From the NCBI RefSeq assembly GCF_000499205.1, contig NZ_AWUK01000009.1, positions 1 through 64,000 of the forward strand: DNA of 64,000 nt. The letters run 5' to 3'. This document shows positions 34,514 to 43,874 of the stretch, in pieces. A model generated the notes under the pieces. That model saw nothing but the letters and a program-made list of their open reading frames with translations. It did not search any database and was not told the DNA's origin. A program made the position numbers and the translations under genes. The number at the start of each line of letters is the position of its first letter. Position 1 is the stretch's first letter. The DNA is from Paenibacillus sp. MAEPY2. GTDB taxonomy: Bacteria > Bacillota > Bacilli > Paenibacillales > Paenibacillaceae.

Positions 34514-35386
34514 ATGGCATATGCTTTTATGATCGAACCGCAGTATTATAACGCTTTGGAGAACGAGGACGAGCTGATTGAGAAGTGCCAGGAGTGGGGT
34601 TTGCTTTCGGAGAAAGCAACCAAGGTCAAAACGTTCTATTATAAAGGAAATGGACTGAATATGCCTTGTACCATCGTTGGCTTTGTCGATCATATGGCAG
34701 CCGTCATCCAACTGGACAATGAGCAGAAACACTGCATTCATCCGTCGTACCTGAAAGAAATGCAGGCATCCAGCTATAATGTGAAAAGTTCAATTGGAGC
34801 GGGAACAGTCAAGCCCGGGGAACCGGTCGCTGCAACCCATTCAGATCATATCTCCAGCTCTGATACCATTCAAGAGCCAGATGCTGCGTCTAATCTGGAT
34901 GAGATTCCATCCGGTATGAATGCAATGGATTTCGATTCGAATGTGGACACGGATGACGAAGATAGCTCTTCTCCTCTAAAAGGAGACCCTGAGGGTCTGG
35001 TGGAAGAGTACGTTGGACCTGCAAATGCAACCAGCAGTGCAGCCAAACCTAAGGCCAGAACCGCAGGCAAAGCCAAATCAGTCAAGATTGAGCTGCCGGA
35101 GGGTAAAGTGAAAATGTCCGCCGTTGTGAAGGAATTTACGACCGTGCCGAACCACTTCTCCGACAATGATGACGAAATCATCATCTATGAAGCCGTAACA
35201 ATCACGGAGCCTGAAGTCGTTGACATTGGCGAAGCCTGGTCCAGCCACAGTGCTACCATGAAGAAACAGGAGCTTGAGGTTGGTGATGTGCTTACGTTTG
35301 AAGCCAAAATTATCAAGAAAAAGCTGACCAGGAATCCTGTTCCTTATAAAATCAACAACCCCTCAAAGCTTCAGAAAGAGGTCTAG
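34514..35386 (+). CDS. protein of unknown function with charged linker
   Basis: A 290-residue protein I do not recognise. Residues 1-80 are compact (MAYAFMIEPQYYNALENEDE; a KVKTFYYKGNGL and MAAVIQLDNEQKHCIHPSYL segment). Residues about 85-200 are acidic, Ser/Ala/Asp-rich and probably disordered, with a basic patch (KPKARTAGKAKSVKIELPEGKV split). Residues about 200-290 are again folded (NHFSDNDDEIIIYEAVTITE; GEAWSSHSATMKKQELEVGD) and end with a Lys/Asn-rich tail. No signal peptide or membrane span. Two small folded domains on a linker suggest a binding or scaffold protein. GGAAAGGCGG precedes ATG 34514. Single gene with its own terminator. Confidence 0.7.
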   Translation: MAYAFMIEPQYYNALENEDELIEKCQEWGLLSEKATKVKTFYYKGNGLNMPCTIVGFVDHMAAVIQLDNEQKHCIHPSYLKEMQASSYNVKSSIGAGTVKPGEPVAATHSDHISSSDTIQEPDAASNLDEIPSGMNAMDFDSNVDTDDEDSSSPLKGDPEGLVEEYVGPANATSSAAKPKARTAGKAKSVKIELPEGKVKMSAVVKEFTTVPNHFSDNDDEIIIYEAVTITEPEVVDIGEAWSSHSATMKKQELEVGDVLTFEAKIIKKKLTRNPVPYKINNPSKLQKEV

Positions 35387-35434
35387 TTTTCAAGTAGAAC
35401 ACGGTAAATACACTCCTTGCAGGAGTCAAAAAAC

Positions 35435-35474
35435 AAAAATTCCAGGCCATGTAACTCATGTCCTGGAATTTTTT
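35435..35474. terminator. bidirectional terminator
   Basis: AAAAATTCCAGG and CCTGGAATTTTTT form a 12-bp stem with a 15-nt loop; T/A tails face both ways, ending the unknown gene (plus) and the converging VOC gene (minus). Confidence 0.85.
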
Positions 35475-35505
35475 GTTCTATATTAGAGAAACGCTAAATC
35501 GCAAT

Positions 35506-35937
35506 TTACTGATGGTTGGCTGCAACACAGCTGATCTGGAAATGGACTCCGAATTTGTCGGTTACCATACCGTAGGCCGGACTCCAGAACGTTTCCTGAA
35601 TCGGCATTGTCACTTCGCCGCCATCTTGCAGCTGATTAAAGATTTCTTTGGCTTCCTCCGCGGTATCCGTATTCACTGTAACATTAACATGGTTACCCAC
35701 TACATACGGCATGCCAGGAAATGTATCAGACAGCATCAGCACAGAGCTGCCAATTTGCAAAGAAGCATGCATGATACGGTCTTTGGCTTCTGGTGGTACG
35801 GGGTGATCCGGATTGGATGGACCGTCGCCAAATGTCTGGAGAGCTAACACTTCGGCTCCAAATGCTTTTTTATAAAAATCTACTGCTTCACGTCCATTGC
35901 CATCCGTTACAAGATACACATTCAAGCTGATCGCCAT
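35506..35937 (-). CDS. PhnB-like VOC-fold protein
   Basis: A 143-residue glyoxalase/bleomycin-resistance-fold protein of the PhnB/YjdN type. Landmarks are REAVDFYKKAFGAEVLALQTFGD, AKDRIMHASLQIGSSVLMLSD and the C-terminal FWSPAYGMVTDKFGVHFQIS. Members bind a metal and a small substrate, but the reaction is unknown. GAGGAG precedes the ATG. Single-gene unit; 35938-36077 shows no feature. Confidence 0.88.
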   Translation of the reverse strand: MAISLNVYLVTDGNGREAVDFYKKAFGAEVLALQTFGDGPSNPDHPVPPEAKDRIMHASLQIGSSVLMLSDTFPGMPYVVGNHVNVTVNTDTAEEAKEIFNQLQDGGEVTMPIQETFWSPAYGMVTDKFGVHFQISCVAANHQ

Positions 35938-36077
35938 GCGTTCTTCATCTCCTCGATATCATGTAATTAAACCACTAATGCCGCTTGCGACATGAGTATA
36001 TACGAACAGGCTGTCCGTTGACAAGAGTACGGGTAACAAGCTCATAGGTAGGATTATCCGAAAGCCTTATTTTATCC

Positions 36078-36125
36078 AAAAAAAAGACCACTCTCCCGAT
36101 TCCTGTCGGTCAAATGGCTGTGGTC
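36078..36125 (-). terminator. terminator of the small HTH gene
   Basis: On the minus strand GACCAC pairs with GTGGTC around an inner CCGA/TCGG stem and is followed by eight T residues. Confidence 0.75.
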
Positions 36126-36137
36126 GATCCTATGAGG

Positions 36138-36365
36138 TTAGCGCGTTTTTACGATGCTATCTATTTCACTTTTCAACAAGAGGTATCGGTGAACACTTCT
36201 CATGATCGGGACCTTAGTTAGTTTATTCTTGTCTACATAAAGTTTCATCTGATCTTTGGTCAGACCCAACAAACTCCCTGCTTCAGATACCGTCAATACA
36301 ACCTCGGGATTCGTAGCATTAAACGTTCTCTTCACTTTCTGGTTCCAGTCCTCGAATACCTGCAT
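36138..36365 (-). CDS. small helix-turn-helix (excisionase/MerR-like) protein
   Basis: A 75-residue protein. Residues 23-55 (LTVSEAGSLLGLTKDQMKLY, then VDKNKLTKV) fit a winged-helix DNA-binding fold of the excisionase/HTH_17 kind, and the tail (HRYLLLKSEIDSIVKTR) matches the second strand and helix of that fold. AGGAGAG lies 11 bp before the ATG. No integrase or phage gene is nearby, so it is more likely a small chromosomal regulator than an excisionase. Confidence 0.65.
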   Translation of the reverse strand: MQVFEDWNQKVKRTFNATNPEVVLTVSEAGSLLGLTKDQMKLYVDKNKLTKVPIMRSVHRYLLLKSEIDSIVKTR

Positions 36366-36527
36366 AGATCAGTGATCTCTCCTATCCATAGCCAGTCGTT
36401 CTCCAGGCTGAATAGATCCATTATACCATACTTGTGATGATCGTAACTGAATCCTTATGGAGAACCAATTTATGTTAGTGCAGAATTCCTTTCTTGGACC
36501 CCTTTGAAAGCCTTTTGGTCAAATCTG

Positions 36528-37400
36528 CTAAGCCTCTTCCCAGAATCGGCGCAGGTTGTTCATGGCGATTTTGGATGCTGACTTGCACTCCTCCATGCCT
36601 TCGAACTCCACCGTGATGTTGCCGTCATAGCCGGAGTCTTTGATCAGCTTCACAATTTTGCGAATGGGGATGTCCCCATGCCCAACGATGGCTCCACGCA
36701 GGAAATTACCATTGGCAGTGGTAAACCACTCCCCTTCGCCCGGATGCTCATCATAAGAACGGAAATAGAAGTCTTTGAAGTGGACCAGAGAAGCGTACGG
36801 CAGATTTTTCATGACCCCAATAATCGGGTTTTCATCCACACACATGAAATTGCCAATGTCGAGTGTTGTTTTGAAGTTCGGACGATCCACGGCATGCAGC
36901 ACACGTTGCACACGATCGCTCGCCTGCACGCTGAAGCCGTGATTTTCGATGGTTGTCGTAATGCCAAACTGCGCAGCATAATCCGCAATGATCTGGCTTC
37001 CCTTCACCATGAGCGGGAGATTTTCTTCGAACCAGGCAATGGTCATTTTCTCCTTTGGCAACGTAAACGCCGTGACGTCATGACGCATATGCTTCACACC
37101 CATCCGGTGAACAACATCGACATGTCTTTTGACCCGAGCCATTTCTTCCTCAAAAGCCTCTTCCGTCTCCTGCACAAAATTCGCAGGCATCGAATAGTTG
37201 GACAACTCGATGCCTGCAGAAGCAGCTCGCTCCCGGATGGCATCAGCCAGCTCATAATTATCTTCCACGGTGTAGCCATACGGAACCATCTCCATATGCT
37301 CACCACCATTTGCTGCAATCCAGTCGATCATATCCAGAACCGTCATTTCACCCGAATTCAAATCATTCAACAAGCTATACGTACTCAGGCCCACTTTCAT
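36528..37400 (-). CDS. sugar phosphate isomerase/epimerase-like TIM barrel (1)
   Basis: A 290-residue xylose-isomerase-like TIM barrel (AP_endonuc_2 class). Metal-site regions are visible as TTIENHGF, TLDIGNF, HFKDFYF and TVEFEGMEE. It should isomerise or epimerise a sugar or polyol released by the glycosidases upstream. It closely resembles the 53200-54066 protein from the MKVGLSTYSL start to the RRFWEEA end, so the two are paralogues. It begins 12 bp after the other isomerase and is the last gene of the block. Confidence 0.88.
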   Translation of the reverse strand: MKVGLSTYSLLNDLNSGEMTVLDMIDWIAANGGEHMEMVPYGYTVEDNYELADAIRERAASAGIELSNYSMPANFVQETEEAFEEEMARVKRHVDVVHRMGVKHMRHDVTAFTLPKEKMTIAWFEENLPLMVKGSQIIADYAAQFGITTTIENHGFSVQASDRVQRVLHAVDRPNFKTTLDIGNFMCVDENPIIGVMKNLPYASLVHFKDFYFRSYDEHPGEGEWFTTANGNFLRGAIVGHGDIPIRKIVKLIKDSGYDGNITVEFEGMEECKSASKIAMNNLRRFWEEA

Positions 37401-37412
37401 CTGCTCAGCTCC

Positions 37413-38288
37413 CTACCGGTATTGTTTGATGAATTCAACTGCTTTGCGAATGTCCAGCTCCGGCTGATCGCCTACCTCACGTTCAATCGTCAGATACCCT
37501 GTGTAACCAATCTCCTGAAGGGCGGCAAAGTATCCGTTAAAATCCACACCGCCCTCGCCCAGCGGCACTTCACGGAAGAACGTCCCGGAAGAAACCATTT
37601 CGGCAATCTTCTCATGATCCATGGGCGCGTAACCTACTGCACCATATACATCTCTCGGATCGACTTCCTTCAGACGTACCCCATCTTTCACATGGGTGTG
37701 GACAATATAATCCTTCAACAGATGGACACCGCGAGCCGGATCATCCCCCGTAACCATAACCATATTTGCTGGGTCAAAATTCACCGATACCCCATTGGTC
37801 GACAATGTATCCAGGAATCCTTTCAAATCTGCGGCTGTTTCCGGCCCTGTCTCAATAGCAAAGTACGCACCTGCACTTTTCGCATATTGACCCAGCTCTT
37901 CGCAAGCCGCATGCAGCGTGGCATACACTTCGGAGGAAGGATCATGCGGAACAATACCGATATGTGTTGTGACGATATTCGTACCCAGATCAAGGGCCAG
38001 ATCCACGATTCGCTTAGACTTCTCCACTTTCCACGGATTATCTTCCTTGACCTGAAACCCATGACCACCCAAATCGCCAACCAGCGCAGAAATTTCAAGC
38101 CCAAGAGAATCGATATAACTTCTTAACTCTTTGCGAGCCGCAGGCGACAGATTTTCGGGGTCCATCTCTCCCTTGACCGCATAGATCTGTACACCCTCCG
38201 CTCCAACGTCTTTCGCTTTGTTCAGCCCTTCTCTTACGCCTACGTTAAAGCTGTCCACGATGACGCCGATCTTGTTCGTTAATTTCAT
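37413..38288 (-). CDS. sugar phosphate isomerase/epimerase-like TIM barrel (2)
   Basis: A 291-residue protein of the same superfamily as its neighbour but a different branch. Typical segments are EGVQIYAVKGEMDPENLSP, FAIETGPE, VNFDPANMVMVTGDDP, HTHVKDGVR and LTIEREVGD, which supply the metal and substrate side chains. AGGAGGG precedes the ATG. A 128-bp gap separates it from the GH38 gene, and a weak TTCATG, 17 nt, TAAAAT could give it a secondary promoter. Confidence 0.88.
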   Translation of the reverse strand: MKLTNKIGVIVDSFNVGVREGLNKAKDVGAEGVQIYAVKGEMDPENLSPAARKELRSYIDSLGLEISALVGDLGGHGFQVKEDNPWKVEKSKRIVDLALDLGTNIVTTHIGIVPHDPSSEVYATLHAACEELGQYAKSAGAYFAIETGPETAADLKGFLDTLSTNGVSVNFDPANMVMVTGDDPARGVHLLKDYIVHTHVKDGVRLKEVDPRDVYGAVGYAPMDHEKIAEMVSSGTFFREVPLGEGGVDFNGYFAALQEIGYTGYLTIEREVGDQPELDIRKAVEFIKQYR

Positions 38289-38416
38289 GTTATACCCTCC
38301 TGCTGAATTGGTATTTTATCGTCCTGATGTGAATTCATGAAGAATGCTCTACTACACTTTCGCCCTATTCACGGTCCACTCCTCTTCTTGTAAAAGATTC
38401 TTATCTGCACCTTACG

Positions 38417-41400
38417 TTATTCCGGTGAACCGATTTTTACGGATTGAATCTCATAAGGCTTGAACGTCAGCTCAAACGTCCCCTCACGACAAGCCAATGG
38501 CCGGATTTCGTCCTCCAGCAGATTGACTACAGATGCTTTTATCCGCGTTTCCACCCATTGAATCTCGACTGTTTCTCTTCCTCCAGATGATTCATAGAAA
38601 CGCAGTATCGTCCCCGTGCCGTCTTCTGAAGCTTTGACAGTATCCAGAATGACGTGCTCGCTCCGAAAGTGAACCCAGGAATGCTCTGCCGTTAATGTGC
38701 CTTTATGTCTGCCTGCTGCCACAGCCTGGGCTGGATGGTTCAGCTCCATTGCACGGCGTACCACACCCGCTTCCCGCCAATCACCTTGATGGGGCAGGAG
38801 CGAGTAGGTGAATTCATGCTCCCCCTGATCGGCATATTCATCCGGCCATTTCGGAGCACGGAGCAGGGACAGACGAATCGTCTGATCCTTGATGTCGTAC
38901 CCGTACTTGCAATCGTTCAGCAGGCTTACACCACTATTGCCTTCGGAGACGTCCGCCCAACGGTGCCCACACACTTCAAACTGTGCCTGCTCCCAGCTTG
39001 TATTGTTATGGGTTGGCCGCTCCAGCGCACCAAACGGAATTTCGTAGGTTGCTTTGGCTGACACCAGATCGATCGGAAATGCGACTTTGAGTAACTTATG
39101 GTTCTCAACCCAGTTTACCTTTGTCTTGAAATCCACACGTCGCTGATGACGATACAGGATCATATCCTGGTGAATTTCCGAGTTGTTCAGCTTCCAGTGG
39201 AAACGAAGGACATCCCTTGTTGCCCCGCGCTGCACGATCTGTCCGGAGATCAGCTGTACCGCCCCTGCCCGCTGAGATTCGAACCTTGGGTCAATATCCC
39301 ACGCATCCCAATACGTAGGTTTGTCATGGAAAAACTGCAGCTCATTCGCTTTATCTCCCGGCTTCAGCCACTCCCGCTGAATGGACTTGTCATACCATCT
39401 TGTGATTTCTCCAACATCGTTAAATTCAAGCGTGTAGAAATCTGTTTCCCAGACGGAAGGGAAAGATTCCTCCTGTTCCCATACAGAAAGATCGGCATCC
39501 GGTGCCTGGCGCAGCCATATCGTGGTATACCCAAAGGCCGGAATGGATGGAACATAAACGGACAGGGTCAGCACATCTCCATTTTGCTCTAGGTCACCTG
39601 CCAGATGATTACCCTGATGATCAAAAGCAGCGAGACCAGTCAGACTCACGTCGCCTGTAATGGCCACCACTTCTCCGCGCTCCCAGCCCAGACTATTAAA
39701 AATAACGTAAGGCAGGCCATCCAAACTATCTGTAGCAATACGTTCCACAAGGGTACCGAGGGCGCTCTCCATCGCCGATGTTCCCAGAGCAAATACCTTC
39801 GTATACTCCTCCGCGGAGGTGACATATGCTTCGGGGATAGATGTACCCGGGATAATATCATGGAACTGATTGAGCATGATCAGCTTCCAGCCTTCATCGA
39901 GCTTATTCTTCACCTGTGCTGCTTCAGAAGATCCGGCAAACTGCTCCCAGATCTCCGCTTCACGGTACAGTACTTCGGCCTTCCGATTGCTCCGTTTATT
40001 CCGCGCATGGGTAGTATACGTTCCCCGGTGAAGTTCCAGATACAGGTCTCCATGCCATTTCGGCAAAGGGGGATTATGGTTGGATATTTCTTCGAAAAAT
40101 GCTCCCGCTGTACTGAACTTGCTGATGGGCTGCCCAACCATGAGATGGGATCGCGCTCCGAACTCCACCATTTCATTCGTGACCCCGCCCCCACCATCAC
40201 CATGACCGTAAAGCAGCATTTGCTCAGGATGTACATCCTTCTGCTTATACGATTGCCAATGCTCATCGATATCTTTGGGCCGGGTATGTTCATTCACTCC
40301 ATGATTCAAGTACGCAAGCACCGAGGTTCCATCAATACCCACCCAATCAAATAGATCATATGGAAAAGCATTGGTATCATTCCAATTAAGCTTGGTGGTC
40401 ATAAAATAGGGAATACCCGCCAACTTCAGCAACTGCGGCAACGAAGCACAGTACCCGAAGGTATCAGGGAGCCACTCAATGCTTGAACGCTTGCCAAACT
40501 CCTCCTGATAGAAGTTCTGCCCGTACAACATCTGTCTTACCAAGGACTCACCGCTCGGAATGTTCAGGTCCGGCTCCACCCACATGCCGCCAACCAGCTC
40601 CCAGCGACCTTCGGCAACCCGGACTTTGACCTGCTCATACAATTCCGGGTAATGCTCTTTCACAAACGCATACAGCTGCGGCTGGCTCTGCGAATATACA
40701 AACTCCGGGTATTCATCCATCAAGGTACACATCGTGGAGAAAGTACGACTGGATTTACGGACTGTCTCACGTACAGGCCACAGCCAGGCAATATCGATAT
40801 GTGACTGCCCAACCAGATGCATGAACCCATTCCGGTATTCTTCCGGGTCCTCCTCCTGTACCGACTGTGCGAGCGAATTTTCGAAATTCTGCACCCATGC
40901 CGCCTCCCCCCAGCGATTCGGATCGTTGTACATCTCATCCATCACCTGATGAATTACTCGGACAAGATGGGTCCGCTTCAAGTCTTTCTCAGGCAATGCC
41001 TTCAGCGACTCCGCAAGTACAGTAATGCTGTACATCAAGCTCTGGAGCGGTTGATTCACATATACCAAAGCAGTTCGGATACCACGGATCGGCCGCTGAA
41101 TCACCGCTTGTCGGTTTAGCGGGTCATGCGGTTCCGGTATAGGATCATACAGCTCAATCTCCAATAAAGGCGTAGTTCCCACCCGGCTCCTGGGTAACGG
41201 CACATACCAATGATTTCGGTCCAGTCCGTGATAAGGCATGCCATTCACCTTCAGCAGCCCCTCACCCCCAGCTTCAAAAATCAATCCAATCGCATGATCC
41301 TCCCAATTGCCTGGAATCTCTATGGTTTTGCTTAGAAAATAAGTCGTTCCATGGTTGCTATCGAGCGGATTCAGACTTTGGACAGCCCCATTCTCCTGTT

Positions 41401-41521
41401 CATACTCGTATTCTCCGGGCCGTATATACCTGGCCTTCTGCATCTTCCACTGCGGAAGCTCTATGGTATCCATCCATTGCTGCTGAGCCAGATCCTGAAT
41501 GAATCTCTGAATTCGAATCAT
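38417..41521 (-). CDS. GH38 alpha-mannosidase
   Basis: A 1034-residue GH38 enzyme. Zinc ligands lie in the N-terminal HIDIAWLWP (H241, D243) and the nucleophile is probably D318 in GGMWVEPDLNIPSGE; the long C terminus is the usual beta-sandwich region. No signal peptide, so it trims alpha-mannosyl or related residues from imported oligosaccharides in the cytoplasm. A second possibility is mannosylglycerate hydrolase activity, which shares the fold. The ATG overlaps the GH3 stop (ATGA), so the two glycosidases are co-translated; an upstream in-frame start at 41557 is less likely. Confidence 0.9.
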   Translation of the reverse strand: MIRIQRFIQDLAQQQWMDTIELPQWKMQKARYIRPGEYEYEQENGAVQSLNPLDSNHGTTYFLSKTIEIPGNWEDHAIGLIFEAGGEGLLKVNGMPYHGLDRNHWYVPLPRSRVGTTPLLEIELYDPIPEPHDPLNRQAVIQRPIRGIRTALVYVNQPLQSLMYSITVLAESLKALPEKDLKRTHLVRVIHQVMDEMYNDPNRWGEAAWVQNFENSLAQSVQEEDPEEYRNGFMHLVGQSHIDIAWLWPVRETVRKSSRTFSTMCTLMDEYPEFVYSQSQPQLYAFVKEHYPELYEQVKVRVAEGRWELVGGMWVEPDLNIPSGESLVRQMLYGQNFYQEEFGKRSSIEWLPDTFGYCASLPQLLKLAGIPYFMTTKLNWNDTNAFPYDLFDWVGIDGTSVLAYLNHGVNEHTRPKDIDEHWQSYKQKDVHPEQMLLYGHGDGGGGVTNEMVEFGARSHLMVGQPISKFSTAGAFFEEISNHNPPLPKWHGDLYLELHRGTYTTHARNKRSNRKAEVLYREAEIWEQFAGSSEAAQVKNKLDEGWKLIMLNQFHDIIPGTSIPEAYVTSAEEYTKVFALGTSAMESALGTLVERIATDSLDGLPYVIFNSLGWERGEVVAITGDVSLTGLAAFDHQGNHLAGDLEQNGDVLTLSVYVPSIPAFGYTTIWLRQAPDADLSVWEQEESFPSVWETDFYTLEFNDVGEITRWYDKSIQREWLKPGDKANELQFFHDKPTYWDAWDIDPRFESQRAGAVQLISGQIVQRGATRDVLRFHWKLNNSEIHQDMILYRHQRRVDFKTKVNWVENHKLLKVAFPIDLVSAKATYEIPFGALERPTHNNTSWEQAQFEVCGHRWADVSEGNSGVSLLNDCKYGYDIKDQTIRLSLLRAPKWPDEYADQGEHEFTYSLLPHQGDWREAGVVRRAMELNHPAQAVAAGRHKGTLTAEHSWVHFRSEHVILDTVKASEDGTGTILRFYESSGGRETVEIQWVETRIKASVVNLLEDEIRPLACREGTFELTFKPYEIQSVKIGSPE

Positions 41522-43830
41522 ACCTCCACCCCCACCTTCTGAATGTGTAAGCTGCAAGCAGTCCAGTCTCTGGAGCTGCTGCCCACCATCAGTCTGAATT
41601 CACCTGGTTCCACAACAGGCTGAAGACGAGAGTCGATCAGCGCCAGATGTTCTTTTTGTACAGGAAAAGTAACCGTTCGAGTCTGTCCCGGCTCCAGACG
41701 AATTTTGTGAAACCCCTTCAGCGAAATTTCAGCTCGGGTGACCGAAGCCGATACATCCGTAATATACAGCTGAACTACCTCATTACCCGCAACCGGTCCC
41801 GTATTCGTAACCTCCACCTGTACCTCTGCTTCATCGTCTGGTCCGATCACTTCCGGCACAACCCGTACATTCTCGTATTTAAATTCCGTATAGCTCAGCC
41901 CAAAGCCGAACGGATACTGCGGTGCAAGATCGGTCTCCAGATATCGCTTGCCTCGGGTGCGTTTGGCATTGTAATAGATCGGAAGCTGCCCCACATGTTT
42001 GGGAATAGAGACGGTAAGACGACCGGATGGATTCACATCACCGAACAAAATATCTGCTATTGCGTTTCCCCCCTCCTGCCCCGGGTACCACGCTTCCAGG
42101 ATAGCATGGGCATGCTCATCAATCCAGGGTTCAGCAATGGGTCGGCCATTGATATATACGACAATAATCGGTTTCCCCAGCTTATGTACTTCCTGCACCA
42201 GCTCCAGTTGAACACCCATTAAGCTCAGAGACGATCGGTCTATGCCCTCACCGCACTCCATATCGTTCCATGGATCATCCGTGACAACGGATGCACCCGT
42301 CCGCAGATCAATGGTGCCTTCGCCAAAATCACGACTACTTGACCCACCCATCACCATAATGATGATGTCAGCTTGTTCAGCACAGGCGCGCGCTTGCGCA
42401 AAGCCCTCTCTGGAATCGCCTTTGATGCGGCATCCGGGCGCGTATAACACTTGCTCCGTATCCGTCCCAAGCTTACGGCGAATCCCATCCAACACCGTAA
42501 CAATATGTTCTCTCGGCTGTGGCGAGGTGTAATCACCCAGCTGGTTGTAGACATGGTTTGCATTCGGTCCAATAACGGCCAGCTTCGTACCTGTTTTGCT
42601 GAGCGGAAGGGTGTTTTCTTCATTTTTGAGTAAAATGATCCCCTCTAGCGCCACTTGCCTCGCCAGCTGAATATGTTCCTCACATCCGATTACCTGCTCT
42701 GCAAAGTCAGGATCAACGAAGGGTTGTTCGAATAAGCCTAGTCTAAACTTCATCTCCAGCACCCGTCTTACCGCTGTATCCAGCTCCTGCTCTCCAATTA
42801 ATCTTTGGTCCAGGGCTTGCCCGAGATGCTTACGGTACATGTACCCGGACATCTCCATGTCCACACCTGCCTTAAGCGACTGCGCGACGGCCTGCTCCCC
42901 GCTCTCCGCCGTGTTGTGTCCACTGACCAGCATCTGAATCGCACCAAAATCGGTGATGACGAATCCGTCAAATCCCCATTGCACGCGCAGGAGATCATTT
43001 AACAGATACGAGCTCGATGTACAGGGTACACCGTCAATTTCGTTGTATGCCGTCATGACGGAGCATGCACCCGCTTCCACGGCTTTCTTGAAGGGCAATA
43101 GGTCCACTTCATGCAACTCACGTAATCCCATATGAACAGGGGCCGCATTGCATCCACCCTCTGAACTGCCATAAGCTGCAAAATGTTTGAGTGTCGCCAC
43201 AATTGTCCGGTTGGTATCCAGTCTATCACCCTGCAGGCCTTTCATCGCTTCTACCGCCAATTCACCGATCAGGTATGGATCTTCGGCAAAACATTCCTCT
43301 GTCCGTCCCCATCTCGGGTCCCGCACCACATCCAGCACAGGGGAATACGTTGCTGCTCCCCCCTGGCTTCGAGTCTCCACAGCAATCGCTTCGCACATCT
43401 TGCGGTACAATTCCACGTTCCAGGCACTTCCTACAGCAATCGGCACCGGGAATACGGTCGCTCCAATCGCCATATGACCGTGAGAACACTCCTCCCCGAA
43501 CAAAATGGGGATCCCCAGCCGGGAGTTCTCCAAGGCATACCGCTGAATTTCATTGGTGGCAACAGCTCCCTGCCTAGGGGTCAGGCCTGTCTCCAGCGTC
43601 ACTTCCGTCCAGGGATCAGCACGAAGGACGCCATACAACGACCCAATCCCGCCCTCTGCGATTTCCTTTTTAAACTCATCCGTAACCCGAACCGTACCAT
43701 CTGCTTCCTTAACATAAGTCTTCCACCCCATGGGCTGAATCAGCTGTCCTATCTTCTCCTCCGTTGTCATCCGACCGAGAAGATCTTGTACCCGTTCCTG
43801 AACGGGAAGCGAAGCATCTTTATAGTTCAT
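41518..43830 (-). CDS. GH3 beta-glycosidase
   Basis: A 770-residue GH3 enzyme in the normal order: TIM barrel (1-330), alpha/beta sandwich (about 370-580) and FnIII-like domain (about 640-760). The nucleophile is D294 in FVITDFGAI; KHFAAYG, RDPRWGRTEECFAEDPYL and LEAWYPGQEGGNAIADILFG are typical. No signal peptide. Beta-glucosidase or beta-xylosidase activity is likely. AAGGAG is placed for ATG 43830, not for the upstream start at 43878. It follows the AraC gene by 44 bp. Confidence 0.9.
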   Translation of the reverse strand: MNYKDASLPVQERVQDLLGRMTTEEKIGQLIQPMGWKTYVKEADGTVRVTDEFKKEIAEGGIGSLYGVLRADPWTEVTLETGLTPRQGAVATNEIQRYALENSRLGIPILFGEECSHGHMAIGATVFPVPIAVGSAWNVELYRKMCEAIAVETRSQGGAATYSPVLDVVRDPRWGRTEECFAEDPYLIGELAVEAMKGLQGDRLDTNRTIVATLKHFAAYGSSEGGCNAAPVHMGLRELHEVDLLPFKKAVEAGACSVMTAYNEIDGVPCTSSSYLLNDLLRVQWGFDGFVITDFGAIQMLVSGHNTAESGEQAVAQSLKAGVDMEMSGYMYRKHLGQALDQRLIGEQELDTAVRRVLEMKFRLGLFEQPFVDPDFAEQVIGCEEHIQLARQVALEGIILLKNEENTLPLSKTGTKLAVIGPNANHVYNQLGDYTSPQPREHIVTVLDGIRRKLGTDTEQVLYAPGCRIKGDSREGFAQARACAEQADIIIMVMGGSSSRDFGEGTIDLRTGASVVTDDPWNDMECGEGIDRSSLSLMGVQLELVQEVHKLGKPIIVVYINGRPIAEPWIDEHAHAILEAWYPGQEGGNAIADILFGDVNPSGRLTVSIPKHVGQLPIYYNAKRTRGKRYLETDLAPQYPFGFGLSYTEFKYENVRVVPEVIGPDDEAEVQVEVTNTGPVAGNEVVQLYITDVSASVTRAEISLKGFHKIRLEPGQTRTVTFPVQKEHLALIDSRLQPVVEPGEFRLMVGSSSRDWTACSLHIQKVGVEV

Positions 43831-43874
43831 ATGCACATTCTCCTTATGAGTTCGGCTTGTTTTGGAACATGAGC

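Noticed and set aside
35420-35440. GCAGGAGTCAA shared with the orphan terminator region (34311-34321) as a repeat family
   Set aside because: Only 11 bases match and the flanks differ; in the second place it is part of a simple ACTCC/GGAGT hairpin, so chance is the better explanation.
36138-36365. Excisionase gene indicating an integrated element
   Set aside because: The fold fits, but no integrase, attachment repeats or other mobile genes are nearby, so I keep it as a chromosomal HTH protein.
36678-38126. 482-codon open frame antisense to both isomerase genes
   Set aside because: It spans two well-supported genes and their junction, has His/Arg/Ile-rich composition typical of a reverse-strand shadow and resembles no family.
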